Both the position numbers and the translations under genes were made by a program. 64,000 nucleotides of DNA from Gnetum montanum (lineage: Eukaryota; Streptophyta; Gnetopsida; Gnetales; Gnetaceae): contig MNCI01008992.1 of the NCBI GenBank assembly GCA_015680685.1, forward strand, positions 59,879 to 123,878. Reading direction: 5' to 3'. The notes beneath the pieces were generated by a model. The model was not told the origin of the DNA, ran no database searches, and saw only the letters and a program-made list of their open reading frames with translations. This document shows, in pieces, positions 45,007-55,411 of this stretch (its first letter is position 1; the number at the start of each line of letters is the position of its first letter).

Positions 45007-45764
45007 CGTCCTATTCGTAGACTTCTTTTCCTCTTTGCTGCATGGAAAATCACCTTGCTCGCTATTAGCATAATTGCTCTGAAATTTCCTTGTGCTTTGA
45101 ATATGGGCTCTATGCTCTTACAATGAGAATGACAAGTTTACTAGGGTTTAATCCCTATTTATGATTGTAATGGTAAAAAGGGAAAACTTGCCGCTCTCTC
45201 TCTCTGTTTAATGTGGAATGCACCGTACAACGTAGCATGCTCACCACGACATTAGAGAACTATTAGCATTAAAACCTTGACATGCTTCAAGATAATGACT
45301 TTCTTTCCCGAAAAACAAAAAAAAAACATATTTTTGATTATCTCGATCCATAAAGACCTTAAACTAGCAATCATAGCATAGTTGCATAGTTATTGTTCTG
45401 AAAAGACCTTAAGCTAGCAAACCCAGTGCAGTTGCAACTTTCACGATTTGAAAAGACCTTAACCTAGCATGTTTAAATATGTTATACGTTTGCAGTCCAC
45501 AATGACACTAAACTAGCAATCTCACATTTTCACGTCGGCAGTTTTACATTTTCTCCTTAGTAGTTTCACGTTCTCATGTTGACAACTTTACATTTCCTAT
45601 TTTAGCAGCTCTGCATCTTCATGCCATAATGGTCTGCCATGACTTTAAACTAGAGAAATTTCAATCTATACATTATACATCTCATCATTACTTTTCAAGT
45701 TTTCACTATATACGATTGCTATCGATAGGTGCCTCTTAACCAAGCTTTCATCTCATTTTTACAG
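45007..45764 (+). other. Promoter side of the C antisense gene, hairpin units and RT splice acceptor
   Basis: On the minus strand a TATA-like CATAAATAGGG lies at 45163-45153, ahead of exon 1. Positions 45340-45650 hold hairpin units in the sense orientation, seen as AAAGACCTTAAACTAGCAA and similar, plus degenerate AT-rich copies of the 41-bp unit found in B. A pyrimidine-rich tract TCATTTTTACAG ends at 45764 just before the RT exon. No gene on the plus strand. Confidence 0.55.
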
Positions 45765-46670
45765 GTTAAGCAAAAATGGAAAGACATCGTGAACTCTCCA
45801 TAGCTTTAGCCCTAGTAGGTCCACATGGCGAGCTCGTGAGACAATTGAACCCTGACCCGATTGATTGGGGGTCAACCACAGCTAGCACCATAGCATCTTT
45901 AGAAGCATCCCTAGACTGGCCAGAGCATCCAGTCTGAACCCTAGATTTGGAGGTCGGGGATGTAACTGAAGACCCTCTCGTTGAGATTCCTATGATCATG
46001 CCTAAGGTGGAGGTAAAAACATTAAAGCTAAGCTCCCTTCTATATGCACAAACGCATGCAAATGTAGCCAAAATTCTAGAAGAAAACATCAAAGTCTTTG
46101 CGTGGTCATAGTATGACAGGTCGGGTTTAGGCCTGTAGCTGATACAACACAACATCATCCTAGACCCGCGCATGAAGGCAGTCAAGCATAAGGCTCAAAA
46201 AGTCAAACAAAAAATTGCACTATCCATAAGGGACAAAATCACCAAGCTATATCAAGCTAGTTTCATCCGCATGGTTGATTATTCGAAATGGGTATCCAAT
46301 ATCATTGTAGTTTTCAAGAAAATAGGAGCAATATGAATCTGCATAGATTTCCAGGATCTGAACAAAGCAATGATGAAGGATGACTTCCCACTTCCAAGCA
46401 TTGATCAACTCATCGACACTACGGCTGGGATACGTGCCACCACAGATCATCGAAAGCTCTACGTAAAAAGCCTACTTAAGAAATTTGCAACCACAGATGT
46501 GCAATACGTGCCACGCAACGAGAACACCATGGTAGATGCCTTAGAAACCCTTGCATTAAACATTCCACCACACTCATTTGTAAGTTTGTTGACTTCGATT
46601 GATGAATGTATTGAGCCTATCACTCAGGTGGAACACGTGGCCTCTATTAGTGCTACAGATACCTAGGAGT
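45765..46670 (+). pseudogene. pol: RT of element C fused by deletion to its second RNase H
   Basis: The exon opens with GTTAAGC and ATGGA (MERHRELSIALALVGP), then HGELVRQLNPDPIDWGS, EDPLVEIPMIMP, KVFAWS and ITKLYQASF, and reaches the RT segment ICIDFQDLN and FPLPSIDQLIDTTAG at 46430. There it jumps directly to KLYVKSLLKKFATTDVQYV and NENTMVDALETLALN of the archaeal-type RNase H. About 1.5 kb present in A and E1, including the catalytic YVDD and the first RNase H, is gone. Several in-frame stops also occur. The junction is clean, consistent with an internal deletion. Confidence 0.85.
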
Positions 46671-47903
46671 GGTATGCTAACATTAAAGCCTACCTACAAC
46701 ACAATGAATCCCTAGGTGGACTGACATATGCTCAGAGAGATGCGATCAGAAAGCCTACCTACAACACGGAGAACCCCCAGGTGGAGTGACATATCCTACG
46801 ATGGGATATTGTTGGCATGCGTGGGTGGGGAGTATGTGCAAAAGGTCGTTAATGAAGTGCATGAGGGATTGTGTGGCGGACACATAGCACCTAGGGCTAT
46901 GGCTATGAAAATCAGATGCCTAGGGTACTATTGGCCTCACATGGAGTGTGACTGCCTATCGAAAGTCAAGACATGTGACATGTGCCAAAGGTATAGGAAT
47001 CTCATACATGTCTCACCTACGGACCTACACCCAACGCAAATCATGTGGCCTTTCCAATGATGGGGACCAGACCTCATAGGACCCATCACACCTAAGTACT
47101 CCATAGGGCATAGCTTCATTATCACTTCCACGAAGTATTTTACTAAGTGGGTGGAAGCTATTCTCCTGAGGAAAATGACATCTCAGCAAATCTACCATTT
47201 CATCTTCGATAACATCATGAAAAGGTTTGGGCTTCCAATGACTATTGTGATCGATAATGGGTCATAATTTAGTAGTACAGAAACTCGAACCTTCTGTAGC
47301 AACCTAGGAATTAAGCAATCATTCTCCTCCTTGTATTATCCGCAGGTGAACGGATAGGCGAAGGCTACAAATAAGTCCATCATCAACTTGCTAAAGTGGA
47401 TGCTTGGAAATAGCAAGAGGCGGTGGCATGAGAAAATTCTCTACATTCTCTGGGCCTATAGAACAACATGTAGAACTATAACAAGTAAGACTTCTTATAG
47501 CCTTGTTTACGGATTTGAAGCTATGTTGCCTCTTGAGTTGCAGGTACCATCACTCCGGATGATCCTCACGGATGTTGTGAGCGAAGCCTAGAACAACAAG
47601 TTGTAGATCATTGACCTTGACTTAGTAGAGGAGGAGTGCGTGCAGATGTTGAGATGCATAGATCACTACCAGAGTAAGCAACAACAAAAGCACCATGCAG
47701 ACCTACATCGACGACTAGTACAGAAGGGAGCCCTTGTCCTCAAGGTTGTTTGTGAGCATGTGAAAAAATTCTCAGCCAACTAGGAAGGCCCTTACATGGT
47801 CATTAAAGCCTTTAGGAATGGAGCCTTCAAGCTGGTGGATATGGATGACAATGAGTTCACCAACCTGGTGAATCACTCGTACCTCAAGCCATACTACATC
47901 TGA
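46671..47903 (+). pseudogene. pol: Integrase of element C
   Basis: Readable parts are GGHIAPRAMAMKIR with CDMCQRYRN (zinc-binding), the core segments PDLIGPIT, IDNGS (second Asp kept, following Gly-Pro changed) and YYPQVNG, with the catalytic Glu replaced around GXAKATNK, and the C-terminal EGPYMVIKAF and SYLKPYYI stop at 47901. Near 46685-46795 a stretch of about 45 bp (AAAGCCTACCTACAACAC...) is locally duplicated, which adds a frameshift. Several stops (TGG to TGA, CAG to TAG) remain. The longest open piece is 46728-47060. Confidence 0.8.
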
Positions 47904-48250
47904 AGCATGAAGACAATCAGCAGCATCCACAATGATGTTAAACTAGTGGCAACAAGCAGCGTCCGCAACAACATTAAACTAGTGGCATCAAGTAGTGTCC
48001 AAAACAATGTTAAAATAGTGGCATCAAGAACTATCCACTATGATGTTAAACTAGTAACAACATCAAGAAGTGTCTGCTACAATGTTAAACTGGCGGCAAC
48101 TGTTTGCTACGATGCAAAACTGGCACAACACATCCGCCATGATATTAAAATGGCATGTATGGTCTGTTGGGACCTTAAACCAACATAGCAGTCTACTGAG
48201 ACTCTAAACTAGGGCACAGTCTACCAAGATCTTAAACTAGGTTCGTGTCA
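47904..48250 (+). repeat. Hairpin/TTAAACTAG array after integrase of C
   Basis: About ten units are present. Examples are CATC 47924-47927 with GATG 47934-47937, GGTC 48161-48164 with GACC 48171-48174, and AGTC 48190-48193 with GACT 48200-48203. All have 6-nt loops and are followed within a few bases by TTAAACTAG-type boxes. The 93-codon frame across it is repetitive and not a gene. Confidence 0.85.
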
Positions 48251-49238
48251 TGTCCCTAGCGTGCATTTGCATCAAGTACACATTGAACAAGCATGCATAG
48301 TGTCAATGTGGGGGTGGGATGTTGCAGCTCTAGAACATGGTTCACAATGCAATGGGAACACGATCTGGGACACACATGATGTCACCATCCTTAGCATCAT
48401 CCTAACCCTTCAAATATGTCGTATGGCATTGCACTAGCCCTCTAGACCTACTGTCGCCACGGCCCATTGCCCTGAGAGTAGCTCCTTGGCCAGTGCCCAC
48501 AGTTGGAGTTCCAACAGTATTGTGGCCTAACCATAATATTGTTATTCTCCAACCCCCTACCAACATCTCAACTCAAAGGATGTTTAGCTATGTACTAGTT
48601 GATCCCATAGCTGAACTGAGAATGCATGCCTTTGGCAGGGATTCTAGAGCATCTGCACTCACAGCAACTTCTAGCGCCTTCAACGCCAGCTCCTCTGGGC
48701 TGATGCTGCCAAGGCCACTATTGGCCTTCTTGCTTTGGACACCATGCACTAGCAAGCAAGACCCCTATCCTTGCTTCACATCTCGATCTTCGTCATGCTT
48801 ATAAAGTACGGCCAAGAGTACGTCCAAGCCACAGTAGCAAATGCTATGGTATCATGAAGTGAGTGCCTTGACTAGCTTGAATACTTCAAAGTGCAAACTC
48901 AATGATGTGTGTAACACAGCTTGCCACATGGGAAGCATCTACAGGTAGGTCAAAACCCTTTGCGGATGTAATGCAACTCATCCTATGAAGAAAACACTTG
49001 TCCTACATGAGGTCAAGGGTCAGAGTAAAGATGGAAATACGAACAAGTCCCTCATGAGCACTCCGACAAGGAACTTTGCTAAACCTCATCTTTGCCTCTG
49101 CCTGGAAACCAATGCAACACTCTCAAGCACAACCAAGCGATGTCTTGACACTCATAAAGTAGCAACGTTAGCATTGGGCCTTCCAGGCTGTTTCATTTTC
49201 TTTGTCAATGTCTCTTGAGTCTGTCCTCTAGACATTGA
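48251..49238 (+). other. 3' internal noncoding region of element C
   Basis: No supported gene is seen; small frames (48493-48804, 48985-49218) lack counterparts in F or A. Near 49160-49250 the words GTCAATGTCTCTTGAGTCT and GACATTGACAAAGAGG form a short inverted repeat just before the LTR, as also seen in A and F. Confidence 0.5.
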
Positions 49239-49252
49239 CAAAGAGGGGCCAA
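49239..49252 (+). promoter_or_regulatory. Polypurine tract of element C
   Basis: AAAGAGGGGCCAA abuts the 3' LTR and is the same as in A (8278-8266, minus strand). Confidence 0.85.
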
Positions 49253-50873
49253 TCAAAGACCCCAAAATTCGAAGACATCCTTGCTTCACTAGGCCTTTGT
49301 AATTCACATAGCATTATGAAAGTTCTTTAGGAGATGGATGCTCTGACGTTTAGACTGTCTAGTTGAGCAAGTTCTCTAGTCAAGGAGCCTTGCTACGCTA
49401 TGCTACACCATGTAGCATAGCAAACTTTAGAAGAAATTTGCAGAAGCACAGTGCTATGCTATGTTGTGCCACACACCATAGCACAGTGCAACAAAAGCTA
49501 GATAGTTAGCCCTCTTGCCTAACTCCAAGTCCTTTAGCAATGTCTCCTTCCATCATAAAGTGGCCAACTTGGCCAAAATCAAGTCATGTTTGCTGCTACG
49601 CTACGCTAAGCTACATGGCAAAGTGAGGCATAGCAATTCTATGAAAGTTGATAGAAGGTAACTCTAAGGGCAGGATCAGCAAGTTTGCAAGTTTCGTAGT
49701 GCAAAAGACAAAGTTTGCAGATTGGCGACGTTTTTGCAACTAAGAACAGATGCTACGCTATGATATGCTACATAGCGTAGCAAATCTACGACTAGAAATC
49801 ACAACACTACGAAGGTCTCCAACACATGCAGTAGGACACAATGTATATTTTGCTTCAAATTGATGATCACGCTACTCTATGCTACATAGCATAGCACAGC
49901 ATGATAAGATGCTATGCTACGTCAAGTGCTACACTACAAAGCATGGTAGGACATAGCGAGCAATCATGTGACATTAATGCACCTCACCTAATTACACCAT
50001 TGCTCTGACATCATAATTATAACATGGTAGGTTTGTAATTACGATGTGGTAAGTTCACCCAATGGTCATGCAGGAATGTACAGCATAGACAAGTCAGCAT
50101 AGGCCTAAGGAACGTGACGTCCAAATTGCATCTTGTGAATGCCCTTGGTCCTATAAATACCCCAATGAGAGACACTTAAACTCTCTCTATGGCTCACTTG
50201 GACATTGATACATTTTAACTTTTTCACACTTTTGGCATCCTTCTTTTTACAACTTTTCAGTCCCCAGTCTATTTTCTCGGCAATCTAGTCGACTAACAGT
50301 CTGGTTGGCTGATAAGCAAAAAGTTGGCATTGTAATCTCAAACATTGTAAGCACTCTATTTTGACATTATAAATAGTTAGCATTCTCGTTGGGCATTTTG
50401 TTTTGTTCTTTTCTACCACCTTGGTAGAACTTCGCATTGTTGACAAATGAGTTCGCGTTCAAGCACACAGCCGTCTTGTTCTACACATCTTGGTTACTCT
50501 TGAGATCTCTGCACGTCCCAGCACTTTGCAACTAATTGTATGCATTTTGATAGAGCAAGGCCATAGCTTCAAAGCAGTGCACTTTTCTAACTACATTTTA
50601 CTTTGTCTCCTGGTTATTATTGCATTTTACATTGTCTTCCTGTTCCTTTTTACATTTTAAGCATTACTTCGCACTATCAGTTTCGTTTTCAAATTACAGT
50701 TTGCAAAAGGTTATATAGACACCGACTAAGTCCTTGTCTAATCAACAAGATCGTTTAGGACATCCTCTTCTGATTCCATCCAGCATGGCCCTCCCATGGA
50801 GACGGGGTTGAGACTGTCTGCGATCGATAGCCCCCTGACATTTTTCCAGCCGTCGATGTTTTCGGTTGCTATA
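49253..50873 (+). repeat. 3' LTR of element C
   Basis: It aligns with 33963-35551 over its whole length. Its first dinucleotide is TC rather than TG. It has GCTACGCTAYG/TAGCGTAGC inverted words in U3 and TATAAATA at 50152-50159, and ends at 50873 before GGAGG. Confidence 0.9.
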
Positions 50874-50878
50874 GGAGG
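50874..50878. repeat. Target site duplication GGAGG, right copy
   Basis: It matches 33958-33962. Element B gag sequence resumes on the minus strand to the right. Confidence 0.88.
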
Positions 50879-51337
50879 GACGGTGACAGGGTTGACGTGA
50901 CCTCCCCCATCGGATTGAGAATCCAATTCCTCCTATCCATCTTGGAAGACCTCATCATGGTGAGATGCTACTTATTGTGCCTCACCAGGCTTAGATAGAC
51001 TTATCAGCTGATCTAAAAGCCATTGTTACGCTTTTGTCAAAGGGATGAAAGCATTGGGATTAGGAATAAATTCCTTTCCGTTGCAGTAGGTGAACTCAGA
51101 GCTACATTTTTCCTCAAATTCCTATGCATCTAAGGGAAGGTTTTCTTATACCTTAGTGCAGAGGAAGTTTTATTATTCATGTTACTCAGCTAAGCCTTTG
51201 AGTCCCTAATTTTGGATTCTGAGGGACTGGCATGGCCCCAGCCTTGGGCTGGGCAGTGGCTTCGCACTTGTGGTGCCTTGGACAGTGAAAGGAACCTCAA
51301 GGTTAGTAGTAGTAAGAGAGGTAGTTGTGGTAGCCAT
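50879..51337 (-). pseudogene. gag: Start of gag of element B
   Basis: The ATG at 51337 opens MATTTTSLTTTNLEVPFTVQ, matching MAFTTTAANTFNVEVPITVQ of C at 36006. Stops appear after SLRIQN and later. The frame runs to the C insertion point, and the sequence then resumes at 33962. The same order in C (36006-36480) confirms the join. Confidence 0.85.
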
Positions 51338-51745
51338 TGTTATGAAACTAAAAGGATTGCAAACGATAGAAACAAAAAAATCTAGCGACAATCTAAGGAT
51401 TTATGTCCTATAGGGTCTTGGAAAAATCGTCGAAGCGACCGATCTGTACCAGACGATGCGTAAACAACCGCAAAAGGGGTGTAACATTTACACTAATGCG
51501 TGATAGGGTACATAACTCATGCAATACTACCATAAAATAAATAAGTCCACCTACGATCGGAGGCTTTATATCTTGTAGAATTTTGGAGGAACTGTCGAAG
51601 AGACTAATCTACACTGCACGATGCATAAATAATCAGAAATGAGTGTCAAGTTTACGCTAATGCATATCAGAGTGCAGAATGCTTACAGGACTACCATAAA
51701 ATATGGAAAGGACACTAAAATGCCCTCCTTCTAGTGCTAGAAAAC
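51338..51745 (-). repeat. Leader and primer site of element B, with 164-bp tandem duplication
   Basis: On the minus strand, TAGCACTAGAAGGAGGGC at 51739-51722 is the decayed primer binding site, six bases after the LTR end. Two copies of the leader unit follow (TATGGTAGTCCTGTAAGC near 51700 and TATGGTAGTATTGCATGAG near 51536), with the same offset as in C. Confidence 0.8.
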
Positions 51746-53475
51746 TGTAGTGACTGAAAACATTGAGAACTAAAAAATACCGAGAGGTTGTCAGTCGATG
51801 AAAGTCTTAACCTTGTATCTGCATGAGGGCCATGTTGGATAAAATGGAGACAAGGCACCCTAAATGGTCTAGTCGATCAAACAGGGACTTAGTCGGTGTT
51901 AATATAACCTTTCGTAAATGGATAATTTGAAAATGAGACTTCTAGCATAAAATGATAACTTTAAATGCAAAAGGGATAAAAAACAATGTAAAATGCAATG
52001 ATAGGAAAGAAAACAAAGTACAATGTAGTTAGGAAAATGCACCACTTCAAGAATATAACTTCACTCTATCAGGGTGGATACAATTGGTTGCGCGATGCTG
52101 GGAGGCACAGAGATCGCAAAGGTAACCAAGACTTCCAGAGCAAGACAACTGTATGCTTGAACGTGGACTTGGGAGTCAACAATGAAAAGTGCTATTAGGA
52201 TATTAGGAAGGGCGGAACAGAATGCTAAAACAAGAGTGCCAACTATTTGCAATGTCAAACAAGTTGTTTTCAATGCTTAGGAATACAGTGCTAACTTTTT
52301 GCTTACTTGCTAATCAAATCACCAACCACCACACTTGCTCACCAACCCTTAAGTGTTGCTCATTGGGGTATTTATAGGGCCAAGGGCATGCGAAAGGTGC
52401 AGTTTGGATGCTGGATGTCCTGGGCTTGTGTTGACTTGTCTATGCTAGATGGGTGTGCATGACCATTGGACATGCATGACCATTGTAATTATGAGTGTGC
52501 CATGCCGTAATTGCGAGCCTACCTTGTTGTAATTACATTGTCAGAACTTGGAGATGTGTACTAATAGTGTAAACTGGTGAAGTGTATTGATGTAGCGTAG
52601 CTGTCTGCTAGACTGTGCTATGCCTTGTATCATAGCATGTTAGCATAGCGTAGCATCTTGCTACGTTGTGCTACACTATGTAGCGTAGCCACCAGTTCAA
52701 GTCAAAAAATTTGTGTTGCATCCTGTTGCATGTGTCAGAAAATTTTGAAGTGCTCCAACTACTTTTCACATACTTGCTATGCTACATAGCGTAGCATATC
52801 GTAGCAACTGGCCTTAGTCACGAAAAACATCGCAAAACTGTAAACTTTTCTTTTTGCACTACAACACTTGCAAACTTGCTAATCCTGCCCTTTGAGATCT
52901 CTTTCATTACTCCAATATAGTTGCTATGTTATGCTACGCTACATAGCATAGCAACCAACATGGCCTACTTTTTGCTGAGTTTGTTATTTTTTGGTGAAGG
53001 AGTCATTACTAAAGAACTCAAAGTCGAGTGAAGAAACTATTTTCAAAGGTTAGAGGTGCTAACTTAGTGCAATTGAAAATCACTAAGTAGGTTGAGCCTT
53101 CCTTTCTTACTCTCGCTACACTGTGCTACGCTGCGTAGCGTAGCATAGCATAGCACTCTTTCTTGCAACAACTTGTGATTGACTGTTTGAAAAACTATCT
53201 CCTGAAGCCCATTATGTTATATAGCATCGTGTAGCGTAGCAAACTCCTTGACTTAGAAAACTTACCAAATTATTTTGCACATTTTGAGCATCGTCGACGA
53301 CTCTATGCATTGCTTCTATGTAGGTTGTCAGCTGGACGAATTACCTAGTTAGAAAATTTTCCAAACTATGCAGCCTAAAGCTTAGAACATCCATCTCCTA
53401 ATGAACTACTATGATGCTGCCTGAATTACGACGACCTGGTGAAGCAAGGATGCCTTGAAAGTTTAGGGTGTTTCA
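51746..53475 (-). repeat. 5' LTR of element B
   Basis: The minus strand runs from TGAAACACCCTAAACTTTC (53475) to CAGTCACTACA (51746), similar to the C LTRs from the ATCCTTGCTTCACCAGG block onward. U3 has the GCTACGC/GCGTAGC inverted words (52580-53240), and the TATA box TATAAATA is at 52376-52369. Confidence 0.85.
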
Positions 53476-53767
53476 AGTGCAAGTTTTGAAAGAGGAGTTT
53501 CTTAGTGGTAAACCTACGACAACCAATGCAGCACCTAAGGTTAACATACCTAAAGGAGTGGTTAAAGCCAACAGCCTCCTAGAGGACCCTAAGCCTTGCA
53601 CACCCCCTAATCCACACTTGATTAGGAAGCAACTACATGACCAAGACTTTCCCTTAGCCAAAAATGTGGTGGGTGCCTACCTACCCTCTACCTCTGCTTA
53701 CCATGCATTTTTTACTTTCGTTTACATTGCACTAGCCTACATGTTTACATTTTTCCCACTCACTTAG
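53476..53767 (+). pseudogene. Unassigned coding-like stretch of element F
   Basis: A frame of about 95 codons (its first few codons fall in the B LTR and are accidental) reads EEFLSGKPTTTNAAPKVNIP, then LLEDPKPCTPPNPHLIRKQL and FPLAKNVVGAYLPSTSA, and ends in a hydrophobic run. It resembles neither the protease linkers of A, B or C nor any exon of the antisense gene that I can see. It could be a remnant of the post-protease region of a diverged subfamily. Function unknown. Confidence 0.3.
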
Positions 53768-54580
53768 ATCATGTATTTTTCTTTTTTAACACATTCATAA
53801 ACTTAGTTTACACATTGCATTTGAAAAAAAACAAAAACACATAGCCCAAAAAGGCCTTAAACTAGCCTACATCCTGGGACGGCCTAAAACTATCAATTTT
53901 TGCATTGCTTTCCTTTCATTTATGCATTTCAACTATATTTACAATAGTTGCCACTTGATGTTGTTTTTCTAGTTGATTTTTGTAGGATCTCATAGGCACA
54001 CAACATGACCATACATGTAGCATCACACCTTACACATGGTAAGCACTAGTCCGCTATGACTATAAAGTGGCATAGATTGTCCTCGGCTGATGATGTTAAA
54101 TTGGCACAATAGCTCATCCTTGGGTCATGATGTTAAACTAGCACAACATCCACTATCCTCTACGACATTAAGCTAGCATCCAGCAGTCTACTAGGACTAT
54201 AAAGTAGAACATCACGATCGACTAGGACCTTCAACTATGTTCACAATCTGCCAAGACTTTAAACTGGCATGTTGTTGATCTTTTGGAGTGCTTTCCATTA
54301 GTGCAGCCTTGGGAGCACTCACAGCATCATCGCCTCCCACCATTCTGGTGATATTTTGGAGCACTTGCCATTGGTGCGAACTTTAGATGACTCACAACAT
54401 CATCACCCAGGTGCATTCACTGGCTTCCTGAGCACTTGCAACTGGCACAACATTTGACACATTTTCAGCATCTTCACATCTAGCACCTACAACATATTCA
54501 CATCTAACATTTACATTAGCATTTCATATGGTGTGGTTTTCTTGTCTTCTCGAAGTTGTGTTTGCAGGATGAAGCCTTAG
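53768..54580 (+). repeat. Hairpin-type units and acceptor-like site of F
   Basis: Units such as AAGGCCTTAAACTAGCC (about 53850), ACGGCCTAAAACTATC and GTCCGCTATGACTATAAAGTGG (54048) repeat the stem-loop plus TAAACT plan. TTGTGTTTGCAG ends at 54567 before GATGAAG. No gene. Confidence 0.6.
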
Positions 54581-55397
54581 AGGTGGTCATGCAGAGATGC
54601 ATCTCATTGTAGCAGCAAGTCACCACATTGCTCTGATGTGCATGATTGAACTAGTTGAGCCACTCAAGAGTGCACCCCCCTCATCCTTATTACAACCTAT
54701 GCACATTCACTCCATTCTCCTAATATCCTCTCATCTCCCACATACTCATGATTACACATCCCTTGGATGCATACACATTGTGATGCATATGGCATTCTCT
54801 TCACATCAACTATAGAACCTATGGTCAATGTAACATAACTCATCCTGTGGGGAGCCTCTGTTGCATGGTCAAAGCCTAGGTGGATGTAACATTAATCATC
54901 CTTGGGAAACAAATCCCATCTTCTTGATGGCCAACTTGCAGCTAACATTCAGTAGTAAGCTAAAACCAAAGAAGGTTCGGCTCACAACTCAAAGAAAAAA
55001 AAAGAATGTTGAAAAACACATCCCCAAGAAAATTGACAATGTTTTAGCTTCATAATTGGCCTAGCCTTGGATCGACTTTGATGCTCTCATAAGCACTCTG
55101 ATGAGAGGTCAACATTTTAGGGGTGAACCACTTCATGCGATGGTCACTATCAGTCATGCTAAATTTGCATTTTATACCATGATCCACTATTTGCATTTCA
55201 TTCCCACAATTCAAATTTCATCTCTCTAGCATTGCCTATACCCCTTTGTCCCTTAGCATAACCTTATTTCCATATCACTCTTGAGCATGGTAAAATGACA
55301 TCTAATCTTGTATTGATGAGTGATGTTGGTGACATGTCTATTGTGTTGTTTTGTAATTCTTTGTCGATGTCTCTTGGGACACTCCTCCAGGCATCAA
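54581..55397 (+). other. 3' internal noncoding region of F
   Basis: It aligns loosely with the same region of E1 and A after the acceptor-like site. No conserved frame is seen; the frames 54597-54815 and 54861-55055 are unsupported. An inverted word pair (TCGATGTCTCTTGGGAC and GCATCAACAAAG) precedes the polypurine tract. Confidence 0.45.
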
Positions 55398-55411
55398 CAA
55401 AGAGGGTCCAT
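55398..55411 (+). promoter_or_regulatory. Polypurine tract of F
   Basis: AAAGAGGGTCCAT lies next to the LTR start TGAAACATCAC, homologous to the tracts of A and C. Confidence 0.75.

Larger units (their letters stand above)
33963..50873 (+). mobile_element. Element C: complete 16.9-kb gypsy element with antisense gene, inserted in B
   Basis: Two direct LTRs (33963-35551 and 49253-50873) bound leader, gag, protease, an opposite-strand gene, a truncated RT, integrase, hairpin repeats and a polypurine tract. GGAGG flanks both ends. Internal sequence is collinear with B across both of B's interruptions, which dates C as a separate member of the same family. A large deletion removed most of RT and the RNase H domains, so it could not move alone. 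Coding frames are full of stops. Confidence 0.92.
5882..53475 (-). mobile_element. Element B: old gypsy element of the TAGC-rich family, split by C, A and E1
   Basis: Three pieces read in register on the minus strand. They are 5' LTR, leader and gag start (53475-50879); gag, protease, antisense gene and first codons of RT (33962-24798); and RT (7075-5882). The junctions at C and A are exact: removing C joins gag between GGAGG duplications, and removing A joins the RT exon between GAGAG duplications, with element C serving as an uninterrupted reference across both points. The rest of pol and the 3' LTR lie beyond the left edge, past E1. B itself sits in element F; its TSD cannot be checked. 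Many stops show it is the oldest of the four. Confidence 0.85.

Noticed and set aside
48493-49218. Possible genes in the 3' internal region of C
   Set aside because: There is no matching frame in A, E1 or F, and codon pattern and stops give no support.
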